From: Fen-1058 sp964398185
GTDB lineage: Bacteria; Chloroflexota; Anaerolineae; Fen-1058
Assembly (NCBI GenBank): GCA_964398185.1
Contig: CAYNML010000022.1
Location: 1 to 64,000 of the forward strand
Direction: 5' to 3'
DNA length: 64,000 nucleotides
The first letter of the stretch is position 1; every line of letters begins with the position of its first letter. The position numbers were made by a program, and so were the translations under genes. Shown in pieces: positions 1-8,348 of this stretch. The notes beneath the pieces are model-generated. The model saw only the letters and a list, made by a program, of their open reading frames with translations. It searched no databases and was not told the DNA's origin.

Positions 1-1
1 C

Positions 2-51
2 TCGCAATGACGCACGTTGGTGACAATAATCCCGCTGAACCCGGAAGAGCC
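2..51. repeat. dispersed repeat, copy shared with 23265-23314
   Basis: Fifty bases here are identical to 23265-23314, where they follow directly on a CGTCATTGCGAG-type palindromic element. The shared block begins TCGCAATGACG, the usual end of that element, so this is probably the tail of another copy truncated by the window edge. No open reading frame of note occupies bases 1-150. Confidence 0.8.
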
Positions 52-155
52 GATCAGTTTTGATAGTCATGACATTATTCCGCTTGTAGCCGACTTAATC
101 GCGTCGATCAAGTATCCGTTGATTCGTTGCCCATCCGTTGACGCCACATCCGATT

Positions 156-292
156 AAAAAAATCCCCCTCATCCATCTCAGGGACGAAGGGGACTCCGTG
201 GTACCACCCTGCTTGCATCGATCGCGATCGACGCCGCTTGTGAGCGCTCTATCGGGCGCACCCGCTGCGAGTTACTCTCAATGTTCACTCAC
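156..292 (-). promoter_or_regulatory. T-box riboswitch leader
   Basis: On the minus strand the conserved T-box core AGGGTGGTACCACGG lies at 210-196. It is followed by TTCGTCCCT and a terminator hairpin whose arms are 193-182 and 174-163, ending in seven U at 162-156. A stem I candidate is closed by GTGAG at 292-288 and CTCAC at 244-240 and contains an AGAGTA element. T-boxes sense uncharged tRNA and control aminoacyl-tRNA synthetase or amino-acid genes by antitermination. The UGGU bulge pairs with ACCA, so the cognate tRNA should carry A73. The regulated gene must lie beyond the left edge, because 1-155 shows no start of a synthetase. I could not assign the specifier codon. Confidence 0.85.
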
Positions 293-306
293 AGAGCGCG
301 GCTCCT

Positions 307-344
307 AAGACACAAATCTGTGTGTATCTGTGCAATCTGTGTCC
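307..344. repeat. word-repeat hairpin (ATCTGTG word)
   Basis: The heptamer ATCTGTG occurs at 316, 326 and 335, and the block is closed by GACACA and TGTGTC. The same word family (CACAGAT) occurs at 56544. It sits upstream of the T-box on the minus strand. Bases 345-503 hold nothing else I can name. Confidence 0.5.
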
Positions 345-503
345 TAATCACCCACCGGCGAGTTCGGCCTGCTCAATCTTTGAGACGCGCTCCGCAACGC
401 CGTGCAAGGCTCGCACCACTGCTCCTCGCTCTCTGGCGGATGGCCTACTACTCCGGCTTCACGCTGAATGTGTAGGGGCAGGTCTTGCGCCTGCCCCGTT
501 TGT

Positions 504-579
504 TGGTGGACCTAGTGGGATTCGAACCCACGACCTTCTCAATGCCATTGAGACGCGCTCCCAACTGCGCTATAGGCCC
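504..579 (-). tRNA. tRNA-Ala (anticodon GGC)
   Basis: The minus-strand sequence folds as a cloverleaf. The acceptor stem is GGGCCTA/TAGGTCC, the D-arm begins TAGCGCAG, and the anticodon stem TCTCA/TGAGA encloses ATGGCAT, giving anticodon GGC. The T-arm contains GGTTCGAATCC. The discriminator A is at 507 and CCA appears to be encoded at 506-504. It is tandem with a second alanine tRNA 12 bases upstream on the same strand, so the two are probably co-transcribed. Confidence 0.95.
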
Positions 580-591
580 AAGTGTGGCTTG

Positions 592-664
592 TGGACCTGG
601 GGGGATTCGAACCCCCGACCTCCTCAGTGCGATTGAGGCGCGCTCCCAGCTGCGCTACAGGCCC
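592..664 (-). tRNA. tRNA-Ala (anticodon CGC)
   Basis: The cloverleaf has acceptor stem GGGCCTG/CAGGTCC and anticodon stem CCTCA/TGAGG around ATCGCAC, giving anticodon CGC. The T-loop is GGTTCGAATCC. Unlike its neighbour, the bases after the discriminator A read CAA, so CCA is not fully encoded. The two genes are very similar outside the anticodon arm, suggesting tandem duplication and anticodon change. Confidence 0.95.
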
Positions 665-726
665 AACGAAGCGACCGAAATTGTACCCGACTCGATTGAG
701 AGTGTCAAGCAAGGTATACTTGAGGC

Positions 727-2049
727 ATGACGACACATCTCAAGCCTCTTTTTCTATCGATCCTCTTTGCAGCCGTGTTGCTCTTTGGCACGCACTGGGC
801 GCTGGCGAGTTCACCCTCAGCATCAGAAAAATCTGCGTACCTCAGCGTCAGTCCGCGTCCGATTACCTCAACCTCGGCGTACACGATTTATCTTCCGTTA
901 CTCAATCGCAACTTCCCCGTCGTCGAGGAATTTCGCGGGCTGTGGGTCACCCGCTTCGACTGGACGCGCTTCGGCTATACCGTCACCACATCCGATCTGG
1001 ACATCATCGTGGACAAGGCGGCCGCGGCGCATTTCAACGCCCTGCTCTTTCAGGTGCGCGGCACCGCCGATGCCTATTACTCGTCCACGCTGGAACCGTG
1101 GGCCGCGCGGCTCACCGGATCGACCACCAGAACGCTGGGGACTGATCCAGGTTTCGATCCGCTGGCCTACCTGATTACCCGGGCGCACCACAGCGGCCTG
1201 CAAGTTCACGCTTACATCAACATCTTCCCCGCGTGGTTGTGCGGCGTCGGTGCGCCGCCCACAGGCACCACGCCGCTGCACCTTTTCTGGACACTTTCAT
1301 ATTCCACCACGTGGAGCGCCTGGCGCGTACACGATCAATCCGGCGCACCGCAGAGCATTGCCACCTGCCCCGATTATTTATGGGCGACCCCGGCGCTCTC
1401 ACTGACGCGCGATCACATCACGGCCGTGGCGACCGACATTGTGCAGCGCTATGACGTGGACGGCCTTCATCTCGATCTGATTCGCTATCCGGGATCGAGC
1501 TACTCTTTCGATCCGTACACCAGGCAAGCGTTCAGTGCTGCGCTGCACATCTCACCGACGTTGACCATCACCGACTGGCGGCCCAGCTTCCAACGGGCGC
1601 AGATCGACGCGCTCGTGCAGCAGATCTATTCTGCTACCACGGCCCTCAAGCCCGATCTGCTCGTCAGCGCCGCCGTGTGGCCTAACTATTCCAGCGGGTA
1701 CAACTCATATTTTCAAGACTCCAAGGGCTGGCTGGCCAACAGTATCATCGACGCGAACCTGCCCATGCTCTACTCCGGCGACATCCTGAATGATCTTCCT
1801 GCATGGACGGCCCGCGCGCAGGGCTTCATCGATGACGCGCATGGCCGCTACGTCTTCCCCGGCATCAGCGCCAACTACACCGACGTCGTGCACCTCACCG
1901 ATCGGATTGAGGCGGCCCGATCGCTGGGCGCGCAGGGCGTGGCCTTATTCTCGTATGGCGCGCTCAACACCTTCGACTATTGGGATGACTTGGCGAACGG
2001 TCCCTTCGCCATTACTGCGACAGTGCCTCGTCCGGCGTGGAAGCCATAA
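727..2049 (+). CDS. secreted family-10-like glycoside hydrolase (GHL10/YngK type)
   Basis: A 440-aa protein with a signal peptide (about residues 1-28, hydrophobic core then WALA). From residue 68 it matches the glycosyl-hydrolase-like GHL10 (DUF187/YngK) pattern: EEFRGLWVTRFDW, then FNALLFQVRG at 103-112, HAYINIFPAW at 161-170 and DGLHLDLIRYP at 245-255, the usual TIM-barrel strand motifs. The family probably acts on envelope or extracellular polysaccharide; the substrate is unknown. An N-terminal YLPLL motif (residues 55-59) resembles the C-terminal YLPLI of the protein at 16640. A TATACT box at 715-720 would put transcription at or next to the ATG, giving a leaderless or nearly leaderless mRNA. 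Confidence 0.85.
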   Translation: MTTHLKPLFLSILFAAVLLFGTHWALASSPSASEKSAYLSVSPRPITSTSAYTIYLPLLNRNFPVVEEFRGLWVTRFDWTRFGYTVTTSDLDIIVDKAAAAHFNALLFQVRGTADAYYSSTLEPWAARLTGSTTRTLGTDPGFDPLAYLITRAHHSGLQVHAYINIFPAWLCGVGAPPTGTTPLHLFWTLSYSTTWSAWRVHDQSGAPQSIATCPDYLWATPALSLTRDHITAVATDIVQRYDVDGLHLDLIRYPGSSYSFDPYTRQAFSAALHISPTLTITDWRPSFQRAQIDALVQQIYSATTALKPDLLVSAAVWPNYSSGYNSYFQDSKGWLANSIIDANLPMLYSGDILNDLPAWTARAQGFIDDAHGRYVFPGISANYTDVVHLTDRIEAARSLGAQGVALFSYGALNTFDYWDDLANGPFAITATVPRPAWKP

Positions 2050-2106
2050 CGGCAACGAGCCGCATCCAGCCGATGCGGCTCGTCATCGCCGTAATAGTCG
2101 ATCGGG

Positions 2107-3309
2107 TTACGGCTTGAAACACTCTACCGGTTGCGTGCCGCCGCTGCGGAAGCCGCACCACTTCTTGCTACCGTCGTAATTGCCATTAAATTGCATGGCG
2201 TTGAGCAGGTACCATGTGAACGGGCCGGATGATCCACCGTTGGACCAGGCGCCTGTGGCTTTGCTGCCCTCAATGGTGCCATTTACCGTGCCCCCGCCCG
2301 CAAATGTGCCGGTGAATTGCCGTCCATCCTGATAGATGTTCATCGGCCCGGTGAAGGTTTCCCCGACCACATTCCAGTCGCCAGTGAAAGTGCCCACTCC
2401 ACAAGGGTCAGGCGCCGTCTCGCCCGTGCGATAGCCGCACCAGCCGTTGACGCTGTTGTAATTGCCGCGCCACTTGTTGTTCGATCCGCCAATCCACCAA
2501 TCGAAACTGCCCGAGGTCCCGCTGCGCGACCACGTCCCCGACAAGCGATTGCCGTTCACCGTGCCGTTGATTTTGCCATCGCCGGCATAGGTGCCGGTGA
2601 CGACATTGCCGCTCTGGAACAAATTCATCACGCCGCAGCCGGCTGCGCCGCAGTCGGTGTTCCACTGCCCGCTCCACGGGCTGGGCGCCGACGTGGCCGT
2701 GGGCAGCGGCGTGGCCGTGGCCGGCGCCGGCACACTAATCACCACCGTCACGCCGCCAAACACCGATCCGTTGGTGGCTTTGAAACGCCAGCCGCCTTTG
2801 TGCTCACCCGGCGCCGTCGGCGCGACCAGATTGACCGACACATCGACCGTGCCGCCGGCCGGCGTGTTGTTGATGTTCACAGCGGCCGGGCCGCTCATCT
2901 GCTCACCGGTCGCAAAGATCAATTGATAGTTCTCCCAATTGCAGGTGCCGTTGTTCTTCACCCGCCACGTTTTAACGAACGGCGCGCCGGGGGCCAACAC
3001 GGTTCCATCGGGAATGGTGACATCGCTCAAGTATTGTTCGCTCAAAATGCAGCCGCCCGGCCCGGCGCCCGTGGGCGTCTCGGTCGGCGGAATGGGGGTC
3101 GGCGGTGCTTTAGTGGGAATGGCCGTCGCGGGCGCGACGGGCGGCACCGTGGGCTGCCCGTCAGGCGGCGCTTTGGTTGGTATCACTTGCGCCACGGCCT
3201 CAGTGGGCGTCGGTTCCGCCGCCGGTGTTCCTGAACCGGCAAACGAGCAGGCCAGTGAAACGACCAACAACATCACAACCGCAAGCATCAGCGAGTAACG
3301 GCGCGTCAT
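2107..3309 (-). CDS. lipoprotein with NBR1-Ig-like domain and two WCG-type repeats
   Basis: A 400-aa protein. I chose the ATG at 3309 because GGAGGAAGG sits just upstream and the product then starts with a compact lipoprotein signal ending SLAC, Cys21. A Pro/Thr-rich linker (about 26-85) leads to an NBR1-Ig-like domain (about 87-192; KTWRVKNNGTCNW and PGEHKGGWRFKATNG are typical of this fold in bacterial surface proteins). Two related repeats of about 100 residues follow, each with FTGTFAGGG/VTGTYAGDG-like turns and a WCGYR/WCGFR near its end. It is probably anchored outside the membrane and binds a polymer or protein; no enzyme motif is visible. Confidence 0.8.
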   Translation of the reverse strand: MTRRYSLMLAVVMLLVVSLACSFAGSGTPAAEPTPTEAVAQVIPTKAPPDGQPTVPPVAPATAIPTKAPPTPIPPTETPTGAGPGGCILSEQYLSDVTIPDGTVLAPGAPFVKTWRVKNNGTCNWENYQLIFATGEQMSGPAAVNINNTPAGGTVDVSVNLVAPTAPGEHKGGWRFKATNGSVFGGVTVVISVPAPATATPLPTATSAPSPWSGQWNTDCGAAGCGVMNLFQSGNVVTGTYAGDGKINGTVNGNRLSGTWSRSGTSGSFDWWIGGSNNKWRGNYNSVNGWCGYRTGETAPDPCGVGTFTGDWNVVGETFTGPMNIYQDGRQFTGTFAGGGTVNGTIEGSKATGAWSNGGSSGPFTWYLLNAMQFNGNYDGSKKWCGFRSGGTQPVECFKP

Positions 3310-3581
3310 ACCTTCCTCCATATTGAAGTTCATTCGCTTGTGATTATAAGCCAACCGCCGGTTTGTTGCACGATCACCGCTGCGGATCTTCGTTTAATTT
3401 ACAAGATCAATACTAAGGAATTGCGTCAGCGATTTGCCAAGTGTCACATGGGTTTTATTACCTTTGTCACTAGGTCGGAAATAAGGTTACGTGTATTATT
3501 ACCTCCGAAGCAACAACAACTAGTCGATCGCTGACCCTCCCGGGTCAACGCAAAAGACTGAGTCTCCTCCCTTGGCTGCCG

Positions 3582-3611
3582 CCCCCACCACATCCCCCGC
3601 TGTGGTGGGGG
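3582..3611 (-). terminator. hairpin terminator after the helicase gene
   Basis: A perfect 11-bp stem (CCCCCACCACA at 3582-3592 with TGTGGTGGGGG at 3601-3611) and an 8-base loop lie nine bases past the minus-strand stop at 3620. There is no U-tract, so termination efficiency is uncertain. The remaining bases up to 3309 hold no gene and presumably contain the promoter of the lipoprotein. Confidence 0.6.
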
Positions 3612-3619
3612 CTGGCCGT

Positions 3620-6217
3620 TTATATAGCCGAGAGCGCTTTCAGCATCTTCAGCGTCAACTGCTTCACGTTGAGATCATCCCGCTGGGTTGTCTCCGGCCC
3701 GATCGGTCCCACGCAGCCCGGACAGCCCGTCTCGCAGCGGCACTGCGCCACCACATCATGCGCGGCCCGCAGCAGCTGCTCATGCAGATCGAATAACTCC
3801 TGGCTGAACCCGATACCCGCCGGGACCCGATCGTAGATCGTAATCGTCGGGAGTTCGGTGAAGGCCGATCGGGCTTCGGCAATCACGCCGATGTCGCGCG
3901 GATCGCACATCAGGTACAGCGGCGCGATCTCGCCCAGCACGTGACCTAATCCGCTCAATGCACCACGCAGCCCCGCAGCCGATTCAGCCCGATGATGGCA
4001 CGCGCGGCACAGCGTGATTAAATTCTCCGGGGTGTTCGCCAGCCGATCGTTCCGGTTTCCACCCCGCACGTACCCGAACTCGCGGAACGGTCTGATGTGA
4101 TGCACGTCATGTGATCGATCGGGCGGCTCGCCCGCGCCGCACTTGCGGCAGCGATGGCCGTCGCGCGTCAAGATCTCTTCGCGCACCTTTTCCCAATCGG
4201 GGCCGTAGTCGTTGGGCGCAAACAGCACGCCCTCCGCGATGAGTTGATCGGCCACATCGGGTGCGATGCAGAACCAGTAGGCCGTGGTGTGCATCTCTTG
4301 TTCGGGCAGTTGAATCTCGCCCCAGCCCAGCGTCTCGTGTGTGTACAGTTTGATCTTGCGGAAGCCAGTGGTCTGCGACGTGATCAGCACCTCGCCGATG
4401 CTCTTGATCGTTGCCGGCGCTTCGATGCGTTCCTGCTCTTCTTCCACGTCGACGTTCGTGGAAGTGCTGGCCTCGGTGTAGTAATCGACGTGCGCGGGCG
4501 TGACGAAGGCTTGGCCGTGTTCCCAATCGAGCCGGTTGACGAGGAACGATTGACCTTCATGGATGTAGATCGCCCCTTCGTGCACCAACGTGGGCGCCGA
4601 GTCCCGATCGATCTGCCCGATCGACTGAACCCTCCCGGAGGTTGCGCCTCTTGGAGGCGCGGAACCTCCGGGAGGCTGGTCGCTCAGAATCACAATCGTA
4701 TCCGCCGTGCCCGTCCGCAGCGAAATGCCGCCCGCCGGGTATTGATCGGCCAGCCAGAAATAACGATCGGGCAGATTAGGCTTTGGTGCAGCCTGTTTGT
4801 TCAACAAACCTTCTTCGACCAACGCCTCTAACAACTCGTCGGTCTGCGCGAATCTTCCGAATTGTTCACCCGCCTCGAAGGGCAGCTCGAACGCCGCACA
4901 CTTGAGATGATTGCTGAGGATGATCAAATTGTCGGGCGCGACGAGGCCGTGTTCGGGTGAGCGCTCGAAAAAGTAGCGCGGATGCGTGATGATGAATTGA
5001 TCGAGCGGATTGGCGCTGGCGACGATGAGGGCCGCCGAAACGTTGGTGCGCCGCCCGGCTCGCCCCGCCTGCTGCAGCGCCGAAGCGATGGTGCCCGGAT
5101 AGCCCGCCAGCACCGCTGCGTCCAACTGCCCGATGTCCACGCCCAACTCCAACGCGTTGGTGGACACCACCCCGCGGATCGATCCCTCCCGCAGACCCTG
5201 CTCGATCGCGCGCCGTTCTTCCGGTAGATAACCGCCGCGATAGCCATGCACACTGGCTGGGTCGCGCCCTTCTGACGCGATGCTCTCCCGCAAGTAAGTC
5301 AACAGCACTTCGGTGGTCAAGCGCGCCCGCGCAAACACGATCGTCTGCACGTCGGCTTGCAGCAAGCGCGCGGCGATGTCTCTGGATTGCAGCACCACCG
5401 ATCGGCGTTGGCCGATGGCCGGATCGATCAGCGGCGGGTTGATCAGAATCCAGTGCTTCTCGCTGCGCGGCGCGCCGTCGTCGTCGATCAGCGTGATCGG
5501 TTCTTCGATCAGCCGTTCGGCCAACTGCTGTGGATTCGCAATCGTCGCCGACGCCAGAATGAACTGCGGCGACGATCCGTAGAATTTGCAGATGCGCTTG
5601 AGGCGGCGAATCACGTTGGCGAAGTGGCTGCCAAACACGCCGCGATACGTGTGCAGTTCGTCGATGACGATGTAGCGCAGCGCTTCGAACAACTGCGCCC
5701 ACTGCGTGTGGTGCGGCAAAATGCCGGTGTGCAGCATGTCGGGATTGGTGATGACGATGCCGCCGGCAGTGCGCGCCGCTTTGCGCCGTTCGCGCGAGGT
5801 GTCGCCGTCGTAGGTTTGTACGGCGATCGGGTGTTTGAGGTCTTTGATGAGTTCGCTTAACGCCGTGAGTTGATCGTTCGCCAGCGCTTTCGTCGGGAAG
5901 AGATAGAGCGCGGTCGCTTGCGGATCGCGCAGCAGGGTGTTGAGCACGGGCAGGTTGTAGCACAGCGTCTTGCCGGAAGCGGTGGAGGTCACCACGCTCA
6001 CGTGCTCGCCGCGCAGCACACCGGCGATGGCCGCGGCCTGATGCGTGTAGAGTTGATCGATGCCGCGCGCGCGCAGCACTTCCTTCAAGCGCGTATCGAG
6101 CGCCGCCGGGAACGGCGCGTACCGGCCGGGCCGCGCGGGCATGCGCTCCCACGCGACGACATCGCGCATGAAATAGCGATCGGCGCGGAGTTGAAGCAAC
6201 AAAGATTCAAGTGACAT
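3620..6217 (-). CDS. MrfA/YprA-like DEAD/DEAH helicase with DUF1998 and HNH insertion
   Basis: An 865-aa SF2 helicase. Motif I TASGKT is at 79-84, motif II DELH at 186-189 and motif VI QQAGRAGRR further on. The C-terminus carries the four-cysteine DUF1998 signature CRCETGCPGC at 826-835, as in MrfA, which unwinds DNA during mitomycin-adduct repair. Between the helicase core and that cluster lies an HNH-type zinc module at about 690-741 (CRKC, DVHHIRPF, NLITLCRACH), which the known MrfA proteins do not need; it may give nuclease activity. The stretch encoded by 4631-4675 is a translated palindromic repeat. No MrfB exonuclease gene lies next to it. The ATG at 6217 starts MSLESLLLQL. Confidence 0.85.
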   Translation of the reverse strand: MSLESLLLQLRADRYFMRDVVAWERMPARPGRYAPFPAALDTRLKEVLRARGIDQLYTHQAAAIAGVLRGEHVSVVTSTASGKTLCYNLPVLNTLLRDPQATALYLFPTKALANDQLTALSELIKDLKHPIAVQTYDGDTSRERRKAARTAGGIVITNPDMLHTGILPHHTQWAQLFEALRYIVIDELHTYRGVFGSHFANVIRRLKRICKFYGSSPQFILASATIANPQQLAERLIEEPITLIDDDGAPRSEKHWILINPPLIDPAIGQRRSVVLQSRDIAARLLQADVQTIVFARARLTTEVLLTYLRESIASEGRDPASVHGYRGGYLPEERRAIEQGLREGSIRGVVSTNALELGVDIGQLDAAVLAGYPGTIASALQQAGRAGRRTNVSAALIVASANPLDQFIITHPRYFFERSPEHGLVAPDNLIILSNHLKCAAFELPFEAGEQFGRFAQTDELLEALVEEGLLNKQAAPKPNLPDRYFWLADQYPAGGISLRTGTADTIVILSDQPPGGSAPPRGATSGRVQSIGQIDRDSAPTLVHEGAIYIHEGQSFLVNRLDWEHGQAFVTPAHVDYYTEASTSTNVDVEEEQERIEAPATIKSIGEVLITSQTTGFRKIKLYTHETLGWGEIQLPEQEMHTTAYWFCIAPDVADQLIAEGVLFAPNDYGPDWEKVREEILTRDGHRCRKCGAGEPPDRSHDVHHIRPFREFGYVRGGNRNDRLANTPENLITLCRACHHRAESAAGLRGALSGLGHVLGEIAPLYLMCDPRDIGVIAEARSAFTELPTITIYDRVPAGIGFSQELFDLHEQLLRAAHDVVAQCRCETGCPGCVGPIGPETTQRDDLNVKQLTLKMLKALSAI
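4631..4675. repeat. palindromic repeat inserted in frame in the helicase gene
   Basis: The arms CCTCCCGGAGGTT (4631-4643) and AACCTCCGGGAGG (4663-4675) are extended inward by GCGCCTC/GAGGCGC around a TTG loop, giving a stem of about 20 bp. The same 13-base arms recur at 45367-45395, upstream of the UvrD gene. The 45 bases encode a Pro/Gly/Ser/Arg-rich segment of the helicase without breaking the frame. Confidence 0.85.
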
Positions 6218-6243
6218 GAAGTAAAGTGCAAGCGCGGCGATTG

Positions 6244-6854
6244 CTAGGCGTAATCGTCCAGCAAGATCACCTGTGGGTCGGGAATGCGCTTTTGCAAATC
6301 ACGGTCGTTGGTAATGAATACATCGGCTTGAGTCAGAAGCGCCGCGGCCATCTGCAATGCATCAGGCAATTTGCAGCGAAATTGAGCNNNNNNNNNNNNN
6401 NNNNNNNNNNNNNNNNNNNNNNNNNNNNNNNNNNNNNNNNNNNNNNNNNNNNNNNNNNNNNNNNNNNNNNNNNNNNNNNNNNNNNNNTCAGAAGCGCCGC
6501 GGCCATCTGCAATGCATCAGGCAATTTGCAGCGAAATTGAGCGCGCAGCCGCGCCGCGGTTTTGGCGAGTGGCACATCGATGGGCAGCAATGCGAGGTTG
6601 GGGAACAGTGTCAGGTAGGCTTCGTAGTCGATGGCCGCTTGCGAGTTGGCGTCTTGCTCGGCCTTGGTCAGGATCTCCGCCAGTGTGATGGTAGTTGTGA
6701 CAGCCTGTGGCCGACCTTTTTCCACTGCATGTAGAATCAGATCGGTGAGCGGGGCATATGTGGGATGATCCAGCAGCTGGTACACAAATACGTTCGTGTC
6801 CAGCGCAACGATCTTCCAATTGTGCAGCTGACTGCGCAGTGCAGCTATTCCCAT
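6244..6854 (-). CDS. PIN-domain toxin (VapC-like), interrupted only by an assembly gap
   Basis: As printed, the gene contains 100 N plus a 55-base duplication. Removing exactly 155 bases leaves a clean 151-aa PIN protein. It starts MGIAALRSQL, reads VALDTNVFVY (Asp19), then TTTITLAEIL (Glu60), KLPDALQMAAALL (Asp113) and ends with VFITNDRDL (Asp132) and a stop at 6246-6244. These four acidic residues form the usual PIN ribonuclease metal site. The start overlaps the end of the AbrB-type gene by ten bases, so the two form one antitoxin-toxin operon. The target RNA is unknown. Confidence 0.85.
6333..6542. other. scaffold gap with duplicated contig ends
   Basis: Bases 6333-6387 and 6488-6542 are identical (55 nt) and enclose exactly 100 N at 6388-6487. 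The true sequence most likely joins 6387 to 6543, because that restores the PIN-domain reading frame. Confidence 0.95.
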
Positions 6855-7084
6855 GAGCTGCGCTCCCTGGCCAGCCAATCTTCCACCTCGACATCAGCCC
6901 AGATGTTTTTGTGCAGGCCGCGCATCACTTGCGCAAAGCTGGCCGGACGTGAGCGCACGACGATTTCCCCGTCGCGAATAATGAAGAGCAGTTCGTCGCC
7001 GCTCTTGACGCCCAGCTCGTCACGCACTTCACGCGGGAGCACAATTTGATTCTTGCTGCTCACCCTGGCCGTCACTGTTAGCAT
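6845..7084 (-). CDS. AbrB/SpoVT-family antitoxin
   Basis: A 79-aa protein starting MLTVTARVSSKNQIVLPREV, the swapped-hairpin AbrB DNA-binding domain, with GVKSGDELLF following at about residues 25-34. The start was set at 7084 because GGAG lies just upstream and the domain begins immediately; an upstream ATG would only add unrelated residues. The C-terminal half (AQVMRGLHKNIW to the end) would wrap the toxin. It overlaps the PIN gene and probably represses the shared promoter, as VapB-type antitoxins do. Confidence 0.85.
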   Translation of the reverse strand: MLTVTARVSSKNQIVLPREVRDELGVKSGDELLFIIRDGEIVVRSRPASFAQVMRGLHKNIWADVEVEDWLARERSSWE

Positions 7085-7147
7085 TTGACTTACTCCGTGA
7101 TAGTTTGTAAGGCAAGTATACAATACGCCTTACTTTCTGTCAATGCA

Positions 7148-8089
7148 TCACTCTGCCCGCTGCTCCGCCGGAATCTTCAACTTGGAATTGATGAAGGCCT
7201 TGCGCGGTACGTATAAAAACGAAGCGATGGACCCAATCTCGTTGAGTTCGGCCTGCGACACAAAGCCATCGGCGGCCGCCACCACAAAGAGCGCGTCAAT
7301 CAAGTGTGCCCGCTCGTCTTCATCGGTGATGTCCAGCAATTCCTGCGCCAGCCGCAGCGGATCGGTATCGAGGCTGATACCGGACAGCGTCGCTTCGGCG
7401 GCGATGCGCGCCACCTCGGCGGAAATCGGCCAGTGGGATTGCAGGGCCTGCGCGATAGCCGCATGCTCTTCTGCGCTAGATGAAGGATCAGTGCGGCTGA
7501 CGCGGGCCATGAGACCCGCCACGGTGCCAAGTTTGCGCAGCTCGGTCTCGGAAATCCCCGCCTCCACGCCCGCCTCGGTTAAGCGCGTGCGGATCATGTA
7601 GTAGGATTTGTTCTTCATGAACTCTTCCAGATCGCGCTCGCGATTGGGCGCGCCCGCCGAGGCGACTTGCTTGACCGATCGGCCAAACAGCCGTCCCAAC
7701 GCTTTCACATTGCCGCCTGCCGCCGCGTCGATGGCCGCCGTCACCTCGGCGATGACGGCCTGCTCGTCGGCGGTGACGGAGCCGTCGGCCTGCACCAGCC
7801 TGGTCAGCGTCTCGATCGCCAACTGGCGATCGGCCGGCGTCCATTTGGCGGCCTGCAATTCCTCCAGCAAGCGCGCGCGCTCGTCGGCTGCCACGGGCAG
7901 GCGGGCATACATTTCCAGCATGGCAAATTCACGCGCCGTCAACTGCGGGCCGCTCTTGCCGCCGGAGTTGGGCAGGCGCATCAGAACTTCTTTGACGCTG
8001 TTGATTTCCTTTGGCGTAATCTCGCCGTCGGCCCAGGCCGTGGCGATGGCAACTTTGGCTAATGCGAGTATCAAATTTCGATCGGGCAT
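7148..8089 (-). CDS. TerB-like acidic helical protein (two TerB-type halves)
   Basis: A 313-aa protein with two related helical segments. The first holds ALAKVAIATAWADGEITPKE and VQADGSVTADEQ; the second holds ALFVVAAADGFVSQAELNE. The A-x-DG-x-[IV]-x-x-x-E pattern is that of TerB domains, first named from tellurite resistance but widely found in stress and metal-sensing proteins. No signal peptide or membrane segment is visible. It stands alone on the minus strand. Its exact role cannot be told from the sequence. Confidence 0.7.
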   Translation of the reverse strand: MPDRNLILALAKVAIATAWADGEITPKEINSVKEVLMRLPNSGGKSGPQLTAREFAMLEMYARLPVAADERARLLEELQAAKWTPADRQLAIETLTRLVQADGSVTADEQAVIAEVTAAIDAAAGGNVKALGRLFGRSVKQVASAGAPNRERDLEEFMKNKSYYMIRTRLTEAGVEAGISETELRKLGTVAGLMARVSRTDPSSSAEEHAAIAQALQSHWPISAEVARIAAEATLSGISLDTDPLRLAQELLDITDEDERAHLIDALFVVAAADGFVSQAELNEIGSIASFLYVPRKAFINSKLKIPAEQRAE

Positions 8090-8109
8090 GTCTTTTCCTT
8101 GCTTTGTGG

Positions 8110-8171
8110 AAGAAACCGGGGTTCTTCAGTCCGAATGGAACTGTGCGCTCGGTCAGAGAAACCCGGTTTCT
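8110..8171. repeat. AGAAACCGGG-type palindromic element
   Basis: The arms AGAAACCGGG (8111-8120) and CCCGGTTTCT (8162-8171) are inverted, and each half is itself nearly palindromic. A related element lies at 14374-14436. It sits just upstream of the TerB-like gene, in the 258-base gap before hsp20. I see no CIRCE element in the remaining 8172-8348. Confidence 0.65.
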
Positions 8172-8348
8172 GATTTTCATCGATTATAGCACGCGCGTTC
8201 GCGCCTCTCGCGCCAGGCGCACCATCTCTAATGGAACGCTAACAGTCCACATGCATCCATCTAACACGTTTCAGGTATCCTGAGCGCAGTTCTGAGGAAA
8301 ACATCAGACAACAAACTCAAATTTCAAAAAGGATTGGGGAGGTTTCAC

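Noticed and set aside
8172..8348. Search for a CIRCE operator upstream of hsp20
   Set aside because: No TTAGCACTC/GAGTGCTAA inverted pair is present.
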